From an uncultured Clostridia bacterium (lineage in GTDB: Bacteria > Bacillota > Clostridia > Lachnospirales > Lachnospiraceae), in contig CAMORF010000118.1 in the NCBI GenBank assembly GCA_946623485.1, forward strand, positions 1 to 6,933: DNA of 6,933 nt, read 5' to 3'. The notes beneath the pieces were generated by a model. It was not told the origin of the DNA. It made no database searches and worked only from the letters and a program-made list of their open reading frames with translations. Positions 1 to 6,816 of the stretch are shown piece after piece. The translations under genes were made by a program, and so were the position numbers. Positions within the stretch are counted from its first letter, which is position 1. Every line of letters starts with the position of its first letter.

Positions 1-8
1 ACAGATCC
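1..8 (-). repeat. Possible terminal bases of the same element as the 54-bp repeats, inverted
   Basis: The first eight bases, ACAGATCC, are the exact reverse complement of GGATCTGT, found near the outer edge of the two 54-bp repeats at 5739 and 6880. The following bases are TTAG, and both repeats are preceded by CTTA. This fits an element end pointing outward at the window edge, with a TTA flank on each side that could be a 3-bp target duplication. Eight bases are too few to be sure and the rest of the element would lie outside the window, so this is only suggestive. Confidence 0.25.
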
Positions 9-39
9 TTAGTATATCGTACATGGAGGTTAGTTACCC

Positions 40-1197
40 ATGAGTGAGATGATCAGAGTCAGCGGGAAAACGCTGCAGGATGCGATTACAAACGCGACCA
101 TCCGGCTTGGCGTGACCAGTGACAATATTATCTATACCGTGATCGAGCATGAATCCAGGGGATTTCTCGGAATCGGCCAGAAGGATGCCGTGATTGAAGT
201 CCGCGCGAAGGATGATGCGGATTTTGAGGCGGAGCGGCTGAAGAAAAAAGCCGAGGAGGATGCCAGGAAGGCTGCGGTCGAAGCGCAGGAAGCTGCGAAG
301 AGAGAAGCCGAGGAGGCTGCAAGAAAAGCCCGGGAGGATGCAGCCCGGATGGCAGCCAAAGAGGAAGTTAAAAGGGAAGTAAAAAAGGAAACCAGAGTAG
401 AAGGCGCAATAGAATCGGAGGATCAGGCTGCTGCTTCACAGGAAGAAGAAGCCAAAGATGCAGGAACGGAATCCGGATCAGATTCCCAGGACAGGAACAT
501 TTCCCCCAGAAAGAGAGAGCGGGAGATCAAGCCGCTTGAGAATCCGCAGGAAGCCATCGATAAGGCGGAAGGGTTCCTCAGGGATGTATATGGCGCGATG
601 GGAATGGACGTGGAGCTGGTCAGCAATTATGACGGAGAGGTTCTGAATGTCCAGATGAATGGGGATGACATGGGCATCCTGATCGGAAAACGGGGTCAGA
701 CCCTGGATTCTCTTCAGTATCTTGTCAGCCTTGTTGTGAACAAGGGAAGCTCCACTTATGTCCGGGTCAAGCTGGATACGGAAAACTACAGGGAGAGACG
801 CAAGGCAACCCTTGAGAACCTTGCCAAGAATATCTCAGTCAAAGTCAGGAAAACACGCCGCAGTGTTTCTCTGGAACCGATGAATCCCTATGAGAGACGT
901 ATCATTCATTCCGCGCTGCAGAATGATCCGTTTGTCACTACGCATAGTGAAGGGGAAGAGCCGGACCGTAAGGTTGTTGTAACCCTGAGAGCGGACGCTG
1001 ACCTGGACGCGCTTGACCGGAAATACGGTGAGAAGCATTACCGTGGCGGCGGACGCGGCGGATACCGTGGCGGCGGCCGGAGAGGGAACCGCAGAGGCTA
1101 CAGAAAACATGAGGAGAACAATTACAGGGATCATTCAGAGCAGATGGAGCCTGTAAGGATTCCGGATACCGGAAGCGCTGATTCTTCAGGAGAATAA
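40..1197 (+). CDS. jag: Jag/KhpB (SpoIIIJ-associated) RNA-binding protein with Arg/Gly-rich C-terminal tail
   Basis: This is the single-stranded RNA-binding protein Jag (KhpB), a cytoplasmic KH/R3H protein that in other Gram-positives pairs with KhpA and affects cell elongation and division. The 385-residue product has a Jag_N domain at about 4-55, with the typical GFLGIG motif at 41-46. A long Lys/Glu/Ala-rich linker (about 62-165) is probably helical or coiled. The KH domain (about 190-265) has its GKRG loop at 216-219, and the R3H domain (about 270-320) has R286-x3-H290. The B. subtilis protein is close to 208 residues, so the linker and a tail of RGG and RG repeats (335-355) account for the extra length. 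The ATG at 40 is chosen because GGAGGT (25-30) sits 9 nt upstream. yidC normally precedes this gene but would lie outside the window. The family call is very secure; the role of the tail is unknown. Confidence 0.96.
   Translation: MSEMIRVSGKTLQDAITNATIRLGVTSDNIIYTVIEHESRGFLGIGQKDAVIEVRAKDDADFEAERLKKKAEEDARKAAVEAQEAAKREAEEAARKAREDAARMAAKEEVKREVKKETRVEGAIESEDQAAASQEEEAKDAGTESGSDSQDRNISPRKREREIKPLENPQEAIDKAEGFLRDVYGAMGMDVELVSNYDGEVLNVQMNGDDMGILIGKRGQTLDSLQYLVSLVVNKGSSTYVRVKLDTENYRERRKATLENLAKNISVKVRKTRRSVSLEPMNPYERRIIHSALQNDPFVTTHSEGEEPDRKVVVTLRADADLDALDRKYGEKHYRGGGRGGYRGGGRRGNRRGYRKHEENNYRDHSEQMEPVRIPDTGSADSSGE
1039..1076 (+). repeat. Short direct repeat encoding the RGG tail of Jag
   Basis: The 14-bp string TACCGTGGCGGCGG occurs at 1039-1052 and again at 1063-1076, a period of 24 bp, in frame. 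Each copy encodes Tyr-Arg-Gly-Gly-Gly. The tail therefore looks as though it grew, at least in part, by in-frame duplication, which makes length variation between strains likely. Confidence 0.75.
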
Positions 1198-1208
1198 ATA
1201 GGTGAATC

Positions 1209-1247
1209 GCCCGTGATCCGTCGGCTTTGACGGGCACGGGCTTTTTT
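1209..1247 (+). terminator. Intrinsic terminator between jag and mnmE
   Basis: A GC-rich hairpin pairs GCCCGTG (1209-1215) with CACGGGC (1235-1241). The stem continues inward, past a small asymmetric bulge, as CCGTC (1218-1222) with GACGG (1229-1233) around a 6-nt loop. Six T residues (1242-1247) follow immediately, giving the standard rho-independent layout. It begins 12 nt after the jag stop codon and its T-run directly abuts the mnmE ribosome binding site. mnmE must therefore rely on read-through or on a promoter inside jag; I found no strong promoter there. Confidence 0.9.
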
Positions 1248-1252
1248 GGAGG
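1248..1252 (+). promoter_or_regulatory. Ribosome binding site that fixes the mnmE start
   Basis: GGAGG lies 8 nt upstream of the ATG at 1261, an ideal spacing. An in-frame TTG at 1246 would give five extra residues (with Glu-Glu-Glu-Lys), but it lies inside the terminator T-run and overlaps this site, so it cannot use it. MnmE homologues also begin close to the chosen Met. Confidence 0.88.
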
Positions 1253-1260
1253 AAGAAAAG

Positions 1261-2769
1261 ATGTCGGAGCTCCATTTTCCACAGGACACGATCGCAGCGA
1301 TTTCGACCGCGGTGAGCGAATCGGGAATCGGGATCATCAGAATCTCCGGCCCGGATGCCATCGCCGCGGCAGACCTGATCTTCCGTTCTCCGGGCGGGAA
1401 GAAACGGCTTGCGGATGCCGCAACGCATACGATTCATTATGGGTTTATCTATGACAGGAAAGGTGCCGTGATTGATGAGGTCCTTGTCAGTGTGATGCGC
1501 GCGCCCCGTACTTATACCGCTGAGGATACGGTTGAGATTCACTGCCATGGCGGAATTCTTGCGATGAAGGCAGTGCTTGACGCGGTGCTCCATTGTGACA
1601 TGTGTCAGGATTCTGATGCGGTGTTTCATTGTGAGAAAGGCCGGGACAAGGGTGGGAAGATCCATGTCCGGGCGGCGCAGCCTGGGGAATTCACGAAACG
1701 TGCTTTCCTGAACGGGAGAATTGATCTGTCGCGGGCAGAGGCGGTGATGGACCTGATTGAGGCGAAAAATGAATTTGCTTTGAAGAATTCCGTGGGTCAG
1801 ATAAGGGGGAATCTGTACCGGATCATCCGGGATCTCAGGGCGCGGATTTTGGAGCGGATCGCGCATATCGAAGCTTCTTTGGATGACCCGGAAAATCTTG
1901 ATTTTACGCCGCAGATTGATTCTTTCCGGAAGGAACTGGGAGAATGGAAAGAGGATATCCGGCATCTGATCCGGACATCTGAAGACGGGAGGCTTGCGGC
2001 GGAAGGAATCCGCACTGTGATTGTGGGGAAGCCGAATGCCGGCAAAAGCTCCCTTTTGAATCTGCTGCTTGGGGAGGAGCGGGCAATCGTAACCGAGATC
2101 GCCGGAACCACCAGGGATCTTCTGACAGAGACGATCCATCTGCAGGGCATCACCCTCCTTGTGACAGATACGGCAGGGATCCGGGAGACAAGGGATCTCG
2201 TGGAGAGGATCGGCGTGGAACGGGCGAAGCAATCCATCCGGGAAGCGGATCTTCTGTTATGGATTGTCGATTCTTCCGTAGAGCTGGATGAGAATGACAG
2301 GCGCATTGCCTCGCTGCTGGCAGGACACCGGGCGATCATCCTGTTAAATAAAACTGATCTGGAAGCTGTCACGGGAGAGGAGGAGGTGCGCAGTCTGCTC
2401 CGGGCCGCAGATGAGGCCGGTTCAGCCGCAGATGATGACCATGGCGGTCTGCATTCTATTCTCCCGTTTTCCGCGCGGGAGGGAACGGGATATGAGGAAT
2501 TGATCCGGGTGCTGAAAGATCTTTTCTTTCATGGTAAACTGTCCTGGAATGATGAGGTTGTGATTACCAATGCGCGCCACAGGGAATTGCTTGAACGTTC
2601 CCTGGAAAGCCTGGAGCGGGTTTCGGACAGCCTGAATCAGGAGATGAGCGAGGATTTTTTCTCGATTGATCTGATGAGTGCATATGAGGCGCTGGGGCGG
2701 ATCATCGGGGAAGAGGTTGGAGAGGATCTTGTGAACGAGATCTTTTCAAGATTCTGTATGGGAAAGTGA
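1261..2769 (+). CDS. mnmE: tRNA uridine-5-carboxymethylaminomethyl modification GTPase MnmE, with insertion
   Basis: MnmE (TrmE) is the GTPase partner of MnmG. Together they install the cmnm5 group on the wobble uridine (U34) of tRNAs that read two-codon boxes ending in A or G, using a folate one-carbon unit and glycine. The 502-residue product has the folate-binding N-terminal domain (about 5-145, with PGEFTKRAFLNGR at 141-153). A helical domain is split around a Ras-like G domain (about 250-415). G-domain motifs are intact: GKPNAGKS (256-263), GTTRD (282-286), DTAG (303-306), NKTD (363-366) and SA (404-405). The C-terminus ends CMGK with the conserved Cys499. The B. subtilis enzyme is about 459 residues; the excess comes mainly from ~22 residues inserted near 111-132 and an acidic/His loop near 387-398. 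It runs 12 nt ahead of mnmG, with the mnmG ribosome binding site overlapping its stop codon. Confidence 0.97.
   Translation: MSELHFPQDTIAAISTAVSESGIGIIRISGPDAIAAADLIFRSPGGKKRLADAATHTIHYGFIYDRKGAVIDEVLVSVMRAPRTYTAEDTVEIHCHGGILAMKAVLDAVLHCDMCQDSDAVFHCEKGRDKGGKIHVRAAQPGEFTKRAFLNGRIDLSRAEAVMDLIEAKNEFALKNSVGQIRGNLYRIIRDLRARILERIAHIEASLDDPENLDFTPQIDSFRKELGEWKEDIRHLIRTSEDGRLAAEGIRTVIVGKPNAGKSSLLNLLLGEERAIVTEIAGTTRDLLTETIHLQGITLLVTDTAGIRETRDLVERIGVERAKQSIREADLLLWIVDSSVELDENDRRIASLLAGHRAIILLNKTDLEAVTGEEEVRSLLRAADEAGSAADDDHGGLHSILPFSAREGTGYEELIRVLKDLFFHGKLSWNDEVVITNARHRELLERSLESLERVSDSLNQEMSEDFFSIDLMSAYEALGRIIGEEVGEDLVNEIFSRFCMGK
1582..1653 (+). repeat. Imperfect 36-bp tandem duplication inside mnmE
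   Basis: Two adjacent 36-bp units (1582-1617 and 1618-1653) match at 16 of their first 19 bases, both starting GCGGTG and sharing CATTGTGA, then diverge. In protein they read as two 12-residue units starting DAVLHCD (residues 107-113) and DAVFHCE (119-125). They cover most of the segment that has no counterpart in typical MnmE, suggesting that the insertion arose as an in-frame duplication that later drifted. Confidence 0.6.
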
Positions 2770-2775
2770 GGAAGG
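2768..2775 (+). promoter_or_regulatory. mnmG ribosome binding site overlapping the mnmE stop
   Basis: GAGGAAGG begins within the TGA stop codon of mnmE (2767-2769) and ends 6 nt before the mnmG ATG at 2782. A ribosome finishing mnmE would be placed on this site, so translational coupling and roughly balanced production of the two complex partners are likely. Confidence 0.75.
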
Positions 2776-2781
2776 CAGCCG

Positions 2782-4659
2782 ATGGCTTCTGTAATCCTTG
2801 AGGAAAATGTGGATGTTGTTGTGGTAGGAGCGGGGCATGCAGGCTGTGAAGCCGCGCTTGCCTGCGCACGGCTTGGACTTGAGACAGTTTTATTCACCAT
2901 GAGTGTGGAATCCATTGCGATGATGCCATGCAACCCTCATATCGGCGGCAGTTCCAAGGGACATCTTGTCCGGGAGATCGATGCCCTCGGCGGAGAGATG
3001 GCGTCATGCATCGACCACACATTTTTGCAGAGCAGGATGCTGAACCGTTCCAAGGGTCCTGCGGTCCATTCCCTCAGGGCGCAGGCGGATAAGGCCGCGT
3101 ATTCTGCCAGGATGCGAAGAACGCTGGAGACGCAGGAGCATCTTCAGATCCGGATGCAGGAGGTCACTGAGATCGTGACGGACAGCGCAGGTGCGCTTGC
3201 GGGGGTGCGGACGATTTCTGGTTCGATCTGGCGGTGCAAGGCTGCCATTCTTTGCACCGGTACCTATCTGAACGCAAGGTGCATCTATGGCGAGGTTTCT
3301 GTTCCCACCGGGCCAAATGCGATGCAGGCGGCCGGGCATTTGACAGATTCCCTTCTGAAACATGGGATCGAGATGTATCGATTTAAAACAGGCACTCCGG
3401 CAAGAATCGATGGAAAGACCATCGATTATTCGAAGATGACCCGGCAGGATGGAGATGTTCCCGTGGTTCCGTTTTCCTTCGAGACGGATCCTGCAACAGT
3501 ACAGATCGATCAGGTTCCGGTTTACCTGACCCATACCAATGAGGAGACGCACGCAATCCTGCGGGATAATCTGGACCGTTCCCCGCTCTATTCCGGAAAG
3601 ATCACCGGAACCGGACCACGTTATTGTCCTTCGATTGAGGATAAGGTTGTGCGTTTTTCCGAAAAGACTTCCCATCAGGTTTTTGTTGAGCCTCAGGGAA
3701 GGGATACGGATGAAATGTATATTGACGGGATGTCGAGCAGCATGCCGGAGGATGTCCAGGTACGGATGTACCGGACCGTTCCCGGGCTGGAGCATGCCAG
3801 AATTGTCAGGATGGCATATGCCATTGAATATGATTGCATCAATGCCCTGCAGCTGACAGATACCTTTGAATTCAAAAAGATCCCGGGTCTTTATTCCGCG
3901 GGGCAGTTTAATGGAAGCTCGGGATATGAGGAGGCTGCAGCCCAGGGACTGTATGCCGGGATCAATGCCGCGATGAAGATCCTTGGCCGTGAGAGTCTTC
4001 GCATCGACCGGTCAGAGGGTTACATTGGTGTATTGATTGATGACCTGATTACCAAGGAGAACCATGAGCCTTACCGGATGATGACTTCCAGGGCAGAATA
4101 CAGACTTTTGCTGCGGCAGGATAACGCGGACCTGCGGCTTCTTGAAAAAGGATACCGGGTTGGACTGGTCTCTGAGGAACGGTACCGCAGATTCCAGAAG
4201 AAAAAGTCCAGGATTGAAGCTGAGATCAAGAGAGTCAGGGAGTTGAATATCGGTGCCTCCAGGCAGGTGAATCAGGCATTGGAGCAGGCAGGGAGCACGC
4301 CCTTAAGCACTTCCGTCACGCTTGCGGAGCTGATCAGAAGACCGGAACTGGATTATAAGAAAACACAGCTTTTTGACAAAGAGCGGCCTGAGCTTCCGGA
4401 AGATGTGCAGGAAGAAGTGAATATCGAAATTAAATATGAAGGCTATATTCAACGTCAGACAAAGCAGGTACAGCAATTCCGCAAAACGGAGCACATGAGA
4501 ATTCCCGCTGACATAGATTATGACCTCGTTCCCAGCCTGCGCAATGAAGCAAGGCAAAAACTCAAAGAGATCCGTCCATCCTCCATCGGACAGGCCTCCC
4601 GCATTATGGGAGTGAATCCCGCAGATCTCTCCGTACTTTTGATCTACCTGAAAAGGTAA
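2782..4659 (+). CDS. mnmG: tRNA uridine-5-carboxymethylaminomethyl modification enzyme MnmG (GidA), FAD-dependent
   Basis: MnmG is the FAD- and NADH-using partner of MnmE in cmnm5U34 synthesis; the complex is cytoplasmic. The product is 625 residues, the normal family length (about 628 in B. subtilis), and appears full length. The N-terminal Rossmann fold has the FAD-binding GAGHAG (16-21). The MPCNPHIGG block (48-56) carries Cys50, and the [14 protein letters not shown] block (275-288) carries Cys282; these correspond to the two functionally important cysteines of the E. coli enzyme. The second GidA signature, [16 protein letters not shown], is at 374-389. The C-terminal helical region ends with the typical block YEGYIQRQ (552-559) and [15 protein letters not shown] (601-615), which contacts tRNA and MnmE. 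The ATG at 2782 has a GAGGAAGG site 6 nt upstream. rsmG follows after 6 nt. Nothing in the reading frame looks damaged. Confidence 0.98.
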   Translation: MASVILEENVDVVVVGAGHAGCEAALACARLGLETVLFTMSVESIAMMPCNPHIGGSSKGHLVREIDALGGEMASCIDHTFLQSRMLNRSKGPAVHSLRAQADKAAYSARMRRTLETQEHLQIRMQEVTEIVTDSAGALAGVRTISGSIWRCKAAILCTGTYLNARCIYGEVSVPTGPNAMQAAGHLTDSLLKHGIEMYRFKTGTPARIDGKTIDYSKMTRQDGDVPVVPFSFETDPATVQIDQVPVYLTHTNEETHAILRDNLDRSPLYSGKITGTGPRYCPSIEDKVVRFSEKTSHQVFVEPQGRDTDEMYIDGMSSSMPEDVQVRMYRTVPGLEHARIVRMAYAIEYDCINALQLTDTFEFKKIPGLYSAGQFNGSSGYEEAAAQGLYAGINAAMKILGRESLRIDRSEGYIGVLIDDLITKENHEPYRMMTSRAEYRLLLRQDNADLRLLEKGYRVGLVSEERYRRFQKKKSRIEAEIKRVRELNIGASRQVNQALEQAGSTPLSTSVTLAELIRRPELDYKKTQLFDKERPELPEDVQEEVNIEIKYEGYIQRQTKQVQQFRKTEHMRIPADIDYDLVPSLRNEARQKLKEIRPSSIGQASRIMGVNPADLSVLLIYLKR

Positions 4660-4665
4660 TCGATC

Positions 4666-5508
4666 ATGTCTTTCAAAACAGTAATGGTTACAAGTAATGT
4701 AAGGATTTACAGATTGATGAAAATCGATATTCAAAATTCTGATGTATTAAATACAGATTCCATGATAGTGAAACCAATGTCTGAATCAAAGATTCATGAT
4801 CCTTCTATTCTGATGGATGGATGTGAATCAATTGGGATTTCGTTAACGGATCTTCAGGTCAGGCAGCTTGTCCGATACTATGAGATGCTGTATGAGAAAA
4901 ACAAGGTTATGAACCTGACAGCTGTAACGGATTGGGAGAGTGTGCAGACGAAGCATTACCTGGACAGTCTTCTTCTTGCCAGGGTCATAAATCTGACGGG
5001 AAACCTCAGGGTGTTGGATCTTGGCACCGGTGCCGGTTTTCCAGGAGTCGTGCTCAAGATTGTCTTTCCACAGCTTGAGATGGTTCTTATGGATTCTCTG
5101 AAGAAACGACTCTTGTTTCTTGATGACGTGATCCGGGAATTGAACCTTCCGAATGTCAGGACGGTACACGGCAGAGCAGAGGATCTGGGAAGAAAAAAAG
5201 AATACAGATCCTGTTTTGATCTTGTTGTTTCGCGGGCTGTCTCAAACCTCTCATCCTTAAGTGAATATTGCCTTCCCTTTGTAAAGGAGGGCGGGACATT
5301 TATTTCCTACAAATCATCCGGGATTGAAGAGGAAGTAAAACAGGCTGATCACGCGATCCGGATTTTAGGCGGCGGAAGACCAACTGTTGTATCTTATCCC
5401 TTGCCCGGGACGGATGTTATGAGATCTTTTGTCTGCATCAAAAAGACAGGAATGACTCCCGCAAAGTATCCAAGAAAGGCTGGTACTCCCGGGAAGGATC
5501 CGCTTTGA
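4666..5508 (+). CDS. rsmG: 16S rRNA (guanine-527-N7)-methyltransferase RsmG (GidB), N-terminally extended
   Basis: RsmG transfers a methyl group from S-adenosylmethionine to N7 of G527 in 16S rRNA; loss of this enzyme in other bacteria gives low-level streptomycin resistance. The SAM-binding loop VLDLGTGAGFPG is at 116-127. The acidic VLMDS that follows the next strand is at 140-144, VVSRAVSNLS at 187-196, and the conserved family ending YPRKAGTPGKDPL at 268-280. The frame gives 280 residues; the family is usually near 239. The excess is a Ser/Asn/Ile-rich stretch before about residue 40. Possible starts are ATG 4666 (AAAAGG 9 nt upstream, 6 nt after the mnmG stop), ATG 4717 (TAAGGA about 11 nt upstream) and ATG 4777, which best fits homologue length but has no clear ribosome binding site. 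I keep 4666 as the most operon-like choice. The function is secure; the start is not. Confidence 0.93.
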   Translation: MSFKTVMVTSNVRIYRLMKIDIQNSDVLNTDSMIVKPMSESKIHDPSILMDGCESIGISLTDLQVRQLVRYYEMLYEKNKVMNLTAVTDWESVQTKHYLDSLLLARVINLTGNLRVLDLGTGAGFPGVVLKIVFPQLEMVLMDSLKKRLLFLDDVIRELNLPNVRTVHGRAEDLGRKKEYRSCFDLVVSRAVSNLSSLSEYCLPFVKEGGTFISYKSSGIEEEVKQADHAIRILGGGRPTVVSYPLPGTDVMRSFVCIKKTGMTPAKYPRKAGTPGKDPL

Positions 5509-5543
5509 ACATCGTATTTGAACATTATAAATGAAATGATATG

Positions 5544-5589
5544 AAAAACACCTTCGCTGTTCCTGATCGACGATTGCGAAGGTGTTTTT
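5544..5589. terminator. Bidirectional intrinsic terminator after rsmG
   Basis: A perfect 14-bp stem pairs 5544-5557 (AAAAACACCTTCGC) with 5576-5589 (GCGAAGGTGTTTTT) around an 18-nt loop. It ends in five T residues on the plus strand, and the five A residues at the left become a T-run on the minus strand. It lies 36 nt after the rsmG stop and ends the operon. It can also stop transcripts of the minus-strand hydrolase, which shows no closer terminator of its own. Confidence 0.93.
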
Positions 5590-5738
5590 ATCTATTGAAT
5601 TTCAATTATAGTGAACGCCAAAGGTCTCTTTACTTTGCCTTTATAACATCATCTTGTATCTGTCTGCTGCGTTTGTCCCCGTTCCTTAGGTCCGATCTTT
5701 TTGACTGCCGCTTGGGGGAGTGTAAAGAGCCAGACCGG
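5590..5738. other. Intergenic stretch without a convincing gene
   Basis: Together with the terminator and the first 54-bp repeat, this fills the 310 bases between rsmG and the hydrolase. An open frame that begins inside the terminator (5541-5822, plus strand) crosses it but has no ribosome binding site and no family resemblance. The only structure seen is an inverted repeat, CTCTTTAC at 5626-5633 with GTAAAGAG at 5722-5729, and a small palindrome ATTGAATTTCAAT around 5594-5606. It may be decayed sequence or a recombination scar; no function can be assigned. Confidence 0.5.
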
Positions 5739-5792
5739 CTTAGGATCTGTTACAAAATAACTTGTACATCTTGCTTGTCTTTTCATCCGATA
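5739..5792 (+). repeat. 54-bp direct repeat, copy 1 (candidate mobile-element end)
   Basis: This stretch begins CTTAGGATCTGTTACAAAAT and ends TTTTCATCCGATA. It is identical over all 54 bases to 6880-6933, in the same orientation, with a spacing of 1141 bp. The bases just before the copies differ (G here, A there). It lies 26 bp beyond the stop codon of the hydrolase gene. A small inverted GTTA/TAAC pair sits near its left edge. It resembles a terminal region of an insertion sequence left without a transposase, but I cannot name the family. It could instead mark the edge of a duplicated segment. Confidence 0.85.
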
Positions 5793-5818
5793 GCACAGCT
5801 CAAAAATCAATCACATAG

Positions 5819-6772
5819 TTAGTCGATTGTCTGGTATGTTTCCAGAAATGCATCCGGCTTTTCCATATGAGGAAGGAATTTCGTTTCCGGGATCGCATAT
5901 GCTTTGATCCCTGGATGAATGCTCTGATATCCGGAAGCTATCTGAGTTCCTTTCTCCATCTTCTCCCCATAGAGGATTACGACCCTGTCCCCGACTGTTT
6001 TTAATGCTTTCTTCAGATTTACAGTCATGTATTTTCCATTGATCGAAGCGAGAAGATATTTCCCGTTGCTCTCATTAAAGTGCGCGCCTTCATAGAATGC
6101 GTTTACAAATCTTTTCTGAGAGCGGAATGGATTATAGAGATATTTCTCGGTAAAAGCAAGATCGATATTATCTCTTCCCATGGCAATGTTGTAAACAGCA
6201 GTACCGATGATCGGCAGCGATAAAATCGTGGAAGCAGCCTTTGACTTGTGATCCTCTGTCTGGATCAGTTCATTCAGGCTCTTTGGATTCACGGCAATTA
6301 TTTTTTTGATCAATGATTGATTGATGGAAGCAGTCATGATCGCAAAAGAGGAAGAATAGCCGCTTGCGATGATCGTACATTTTTTCTTTACGACTTCTTT
6401 GATAAAGGCAGTTAAAAAGAGAACATAGAAATAATTTGTATAGGTTGTGTCCTCTTTGTATGATCTGCCGCAGCCCGGAAGATCAATGGTATAGACAGTA
6501 TGGTGAAGATTAAGCTGGTCTACCAGTTCATTCCACTCATAAGAACTGAAGGATGGATCAAGATGGTGAAGCATAACGATGGGACTCCCGGAGCCCGACT
6601 TATGATAGAATACATCTCCGTGCCGCCATCTGAAATACTTTCCAACCCCTGGTTTCAGCATATTGTTTGTCAGCGCAATAGAGGATATAAACCTGTTCGA
6701 GCAGTGCATCGCACCGAGCGCAAACAGATCGAGTTTTACTACTGTTTTTACTGACTCCTTCAAGCTAGCCAT
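5819..6772 (-). CDS. Alpha/beta hydrolase-fold protein, substrate unknown
   Basis: The product (317 residues) has the alpha/beta hydrolase fold. In order: strand region SPIVMLHH (63-70) where the oxyanion-hole segment normally lies; the well-conserved TIDLPGCGRS (95-104); a nucleophile-elbow region IIASGYSSSF (134-143) with Ser140 as candidate nucleophile; a probable lid region (about 170-245); RVVILYGEK (263-271); and a C-terminal LPHMEKPDAF (300-309) with His302 as candidate catalytic histidine. The elbow reads GxSxS rather than GxSxG, and no Asp stands at the usual acid position; Glu270 or Glu273 are possible substitutes. No signal peptide is evident, so it is probably cytoplasmic. ATG 6772 is preferred to the in-frame ATG at 6793 because of its strong ribosome binding site. 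The gene is convergent with the rsmG operon, AT-richer than it, and flanked by the 54-bp repeats. Hydrolase fold is confident; enzymatic activity is not. Confidence 0.85.
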   Translation of the reverse strand: MASLKESVKTVVKLDLFALGAMHCSNRFISSIALTNNMLKPGVGKYFRWRHGDVFYHKSGSGSPIVMLHHLDPSFSSYEWNELVDQLNLHHTVYTIDLPGCGRSYKEDTTYTNYFYVLFLTAFIKEVVKKKCTIIASGYSSSFAIMTASINQSLIKKIIAVNPKSLNELIQTEDHKSKAASTILSLPIIGTAVYNIAMGRDNIDLAFTEKYLYNPFRSQKRFVNAFYEGAHFNESNGKYLLASINGKYMTVNLKKALKTVGDRVVILYGEKMEKGTQIASGYQSIHPGIKAYAIPETKFLPHMEKPDAFLETYQTID

Positions 6773-6777
6773 ACAAT

Positions 6778-6786
6778 CTCCCCTCC
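6778..6786 (-). promoter_or_regulatory. Ribosome binding site that fixes the hydrolase start
   Basis: Read on the minus strand this is GGAGGGGAG, ending 5 nt before the ATG at 6772 (the GGAGG part is 9 nt away). The alternative ATG at 6793 lies upstream of it and has only a weak GGA ahead of it, so a protein starting there would translate through this site. Confidence 0.85.
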
Positions 6787-6816
6787 ATGGCATTTTATCC
6801 GTCTGTTTCAGTTCTT

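Noticed and set aside
1013..1041. TTGACC with a downstream CATTAC at 17 bp as an internal promoter for mnmE
   Set aside because: The -10 matches only 3 of 6 consensus bases and both hexamers lie in coding sequence for conserved Jag residues; too weak to call.
1246..1260. In-frame TTG as an upstream start for mnmE
   Set aside because: It lies in the terminator T-run and overlaps the GGAGG that properly serves the ATG at 1261.
1186..2232. Long open frame (348 codons) on the minus strand opposite the end of jag and the first half of mnmE
   Set aside because: It is fully antisense to a conserved gene with intact motifs, its translation resembles no known family, and GC-rich genes commonly produce such shadow frames.
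3004..3795. 263-codon minus-strand frame inside mnmG
   Set aside because: Antisense to conserved MnmG motifs, with no recognisable domain; a shadow frame.
4303..4734. Minus-strand frame spanning the mnmG/rsmG junction
   Set aside because: Crosses two conserved sense genes and has no family resemblance; no promoter evidence was seen.
5541..5822. 93-codon plus-strand frame between rsmG and the hydrolase
   Set aside because: It starts inside the terminator stem, runs through the 54-bp repeat, has no good ribosome binding site and no recognisable domain.
6773..6793. Upstream ATG (6793) as the hydrolase start
   Set aside because: It precedes the strong GGAGGGGAG site that fits the ATG at 6772 and has only a weak site of its own.
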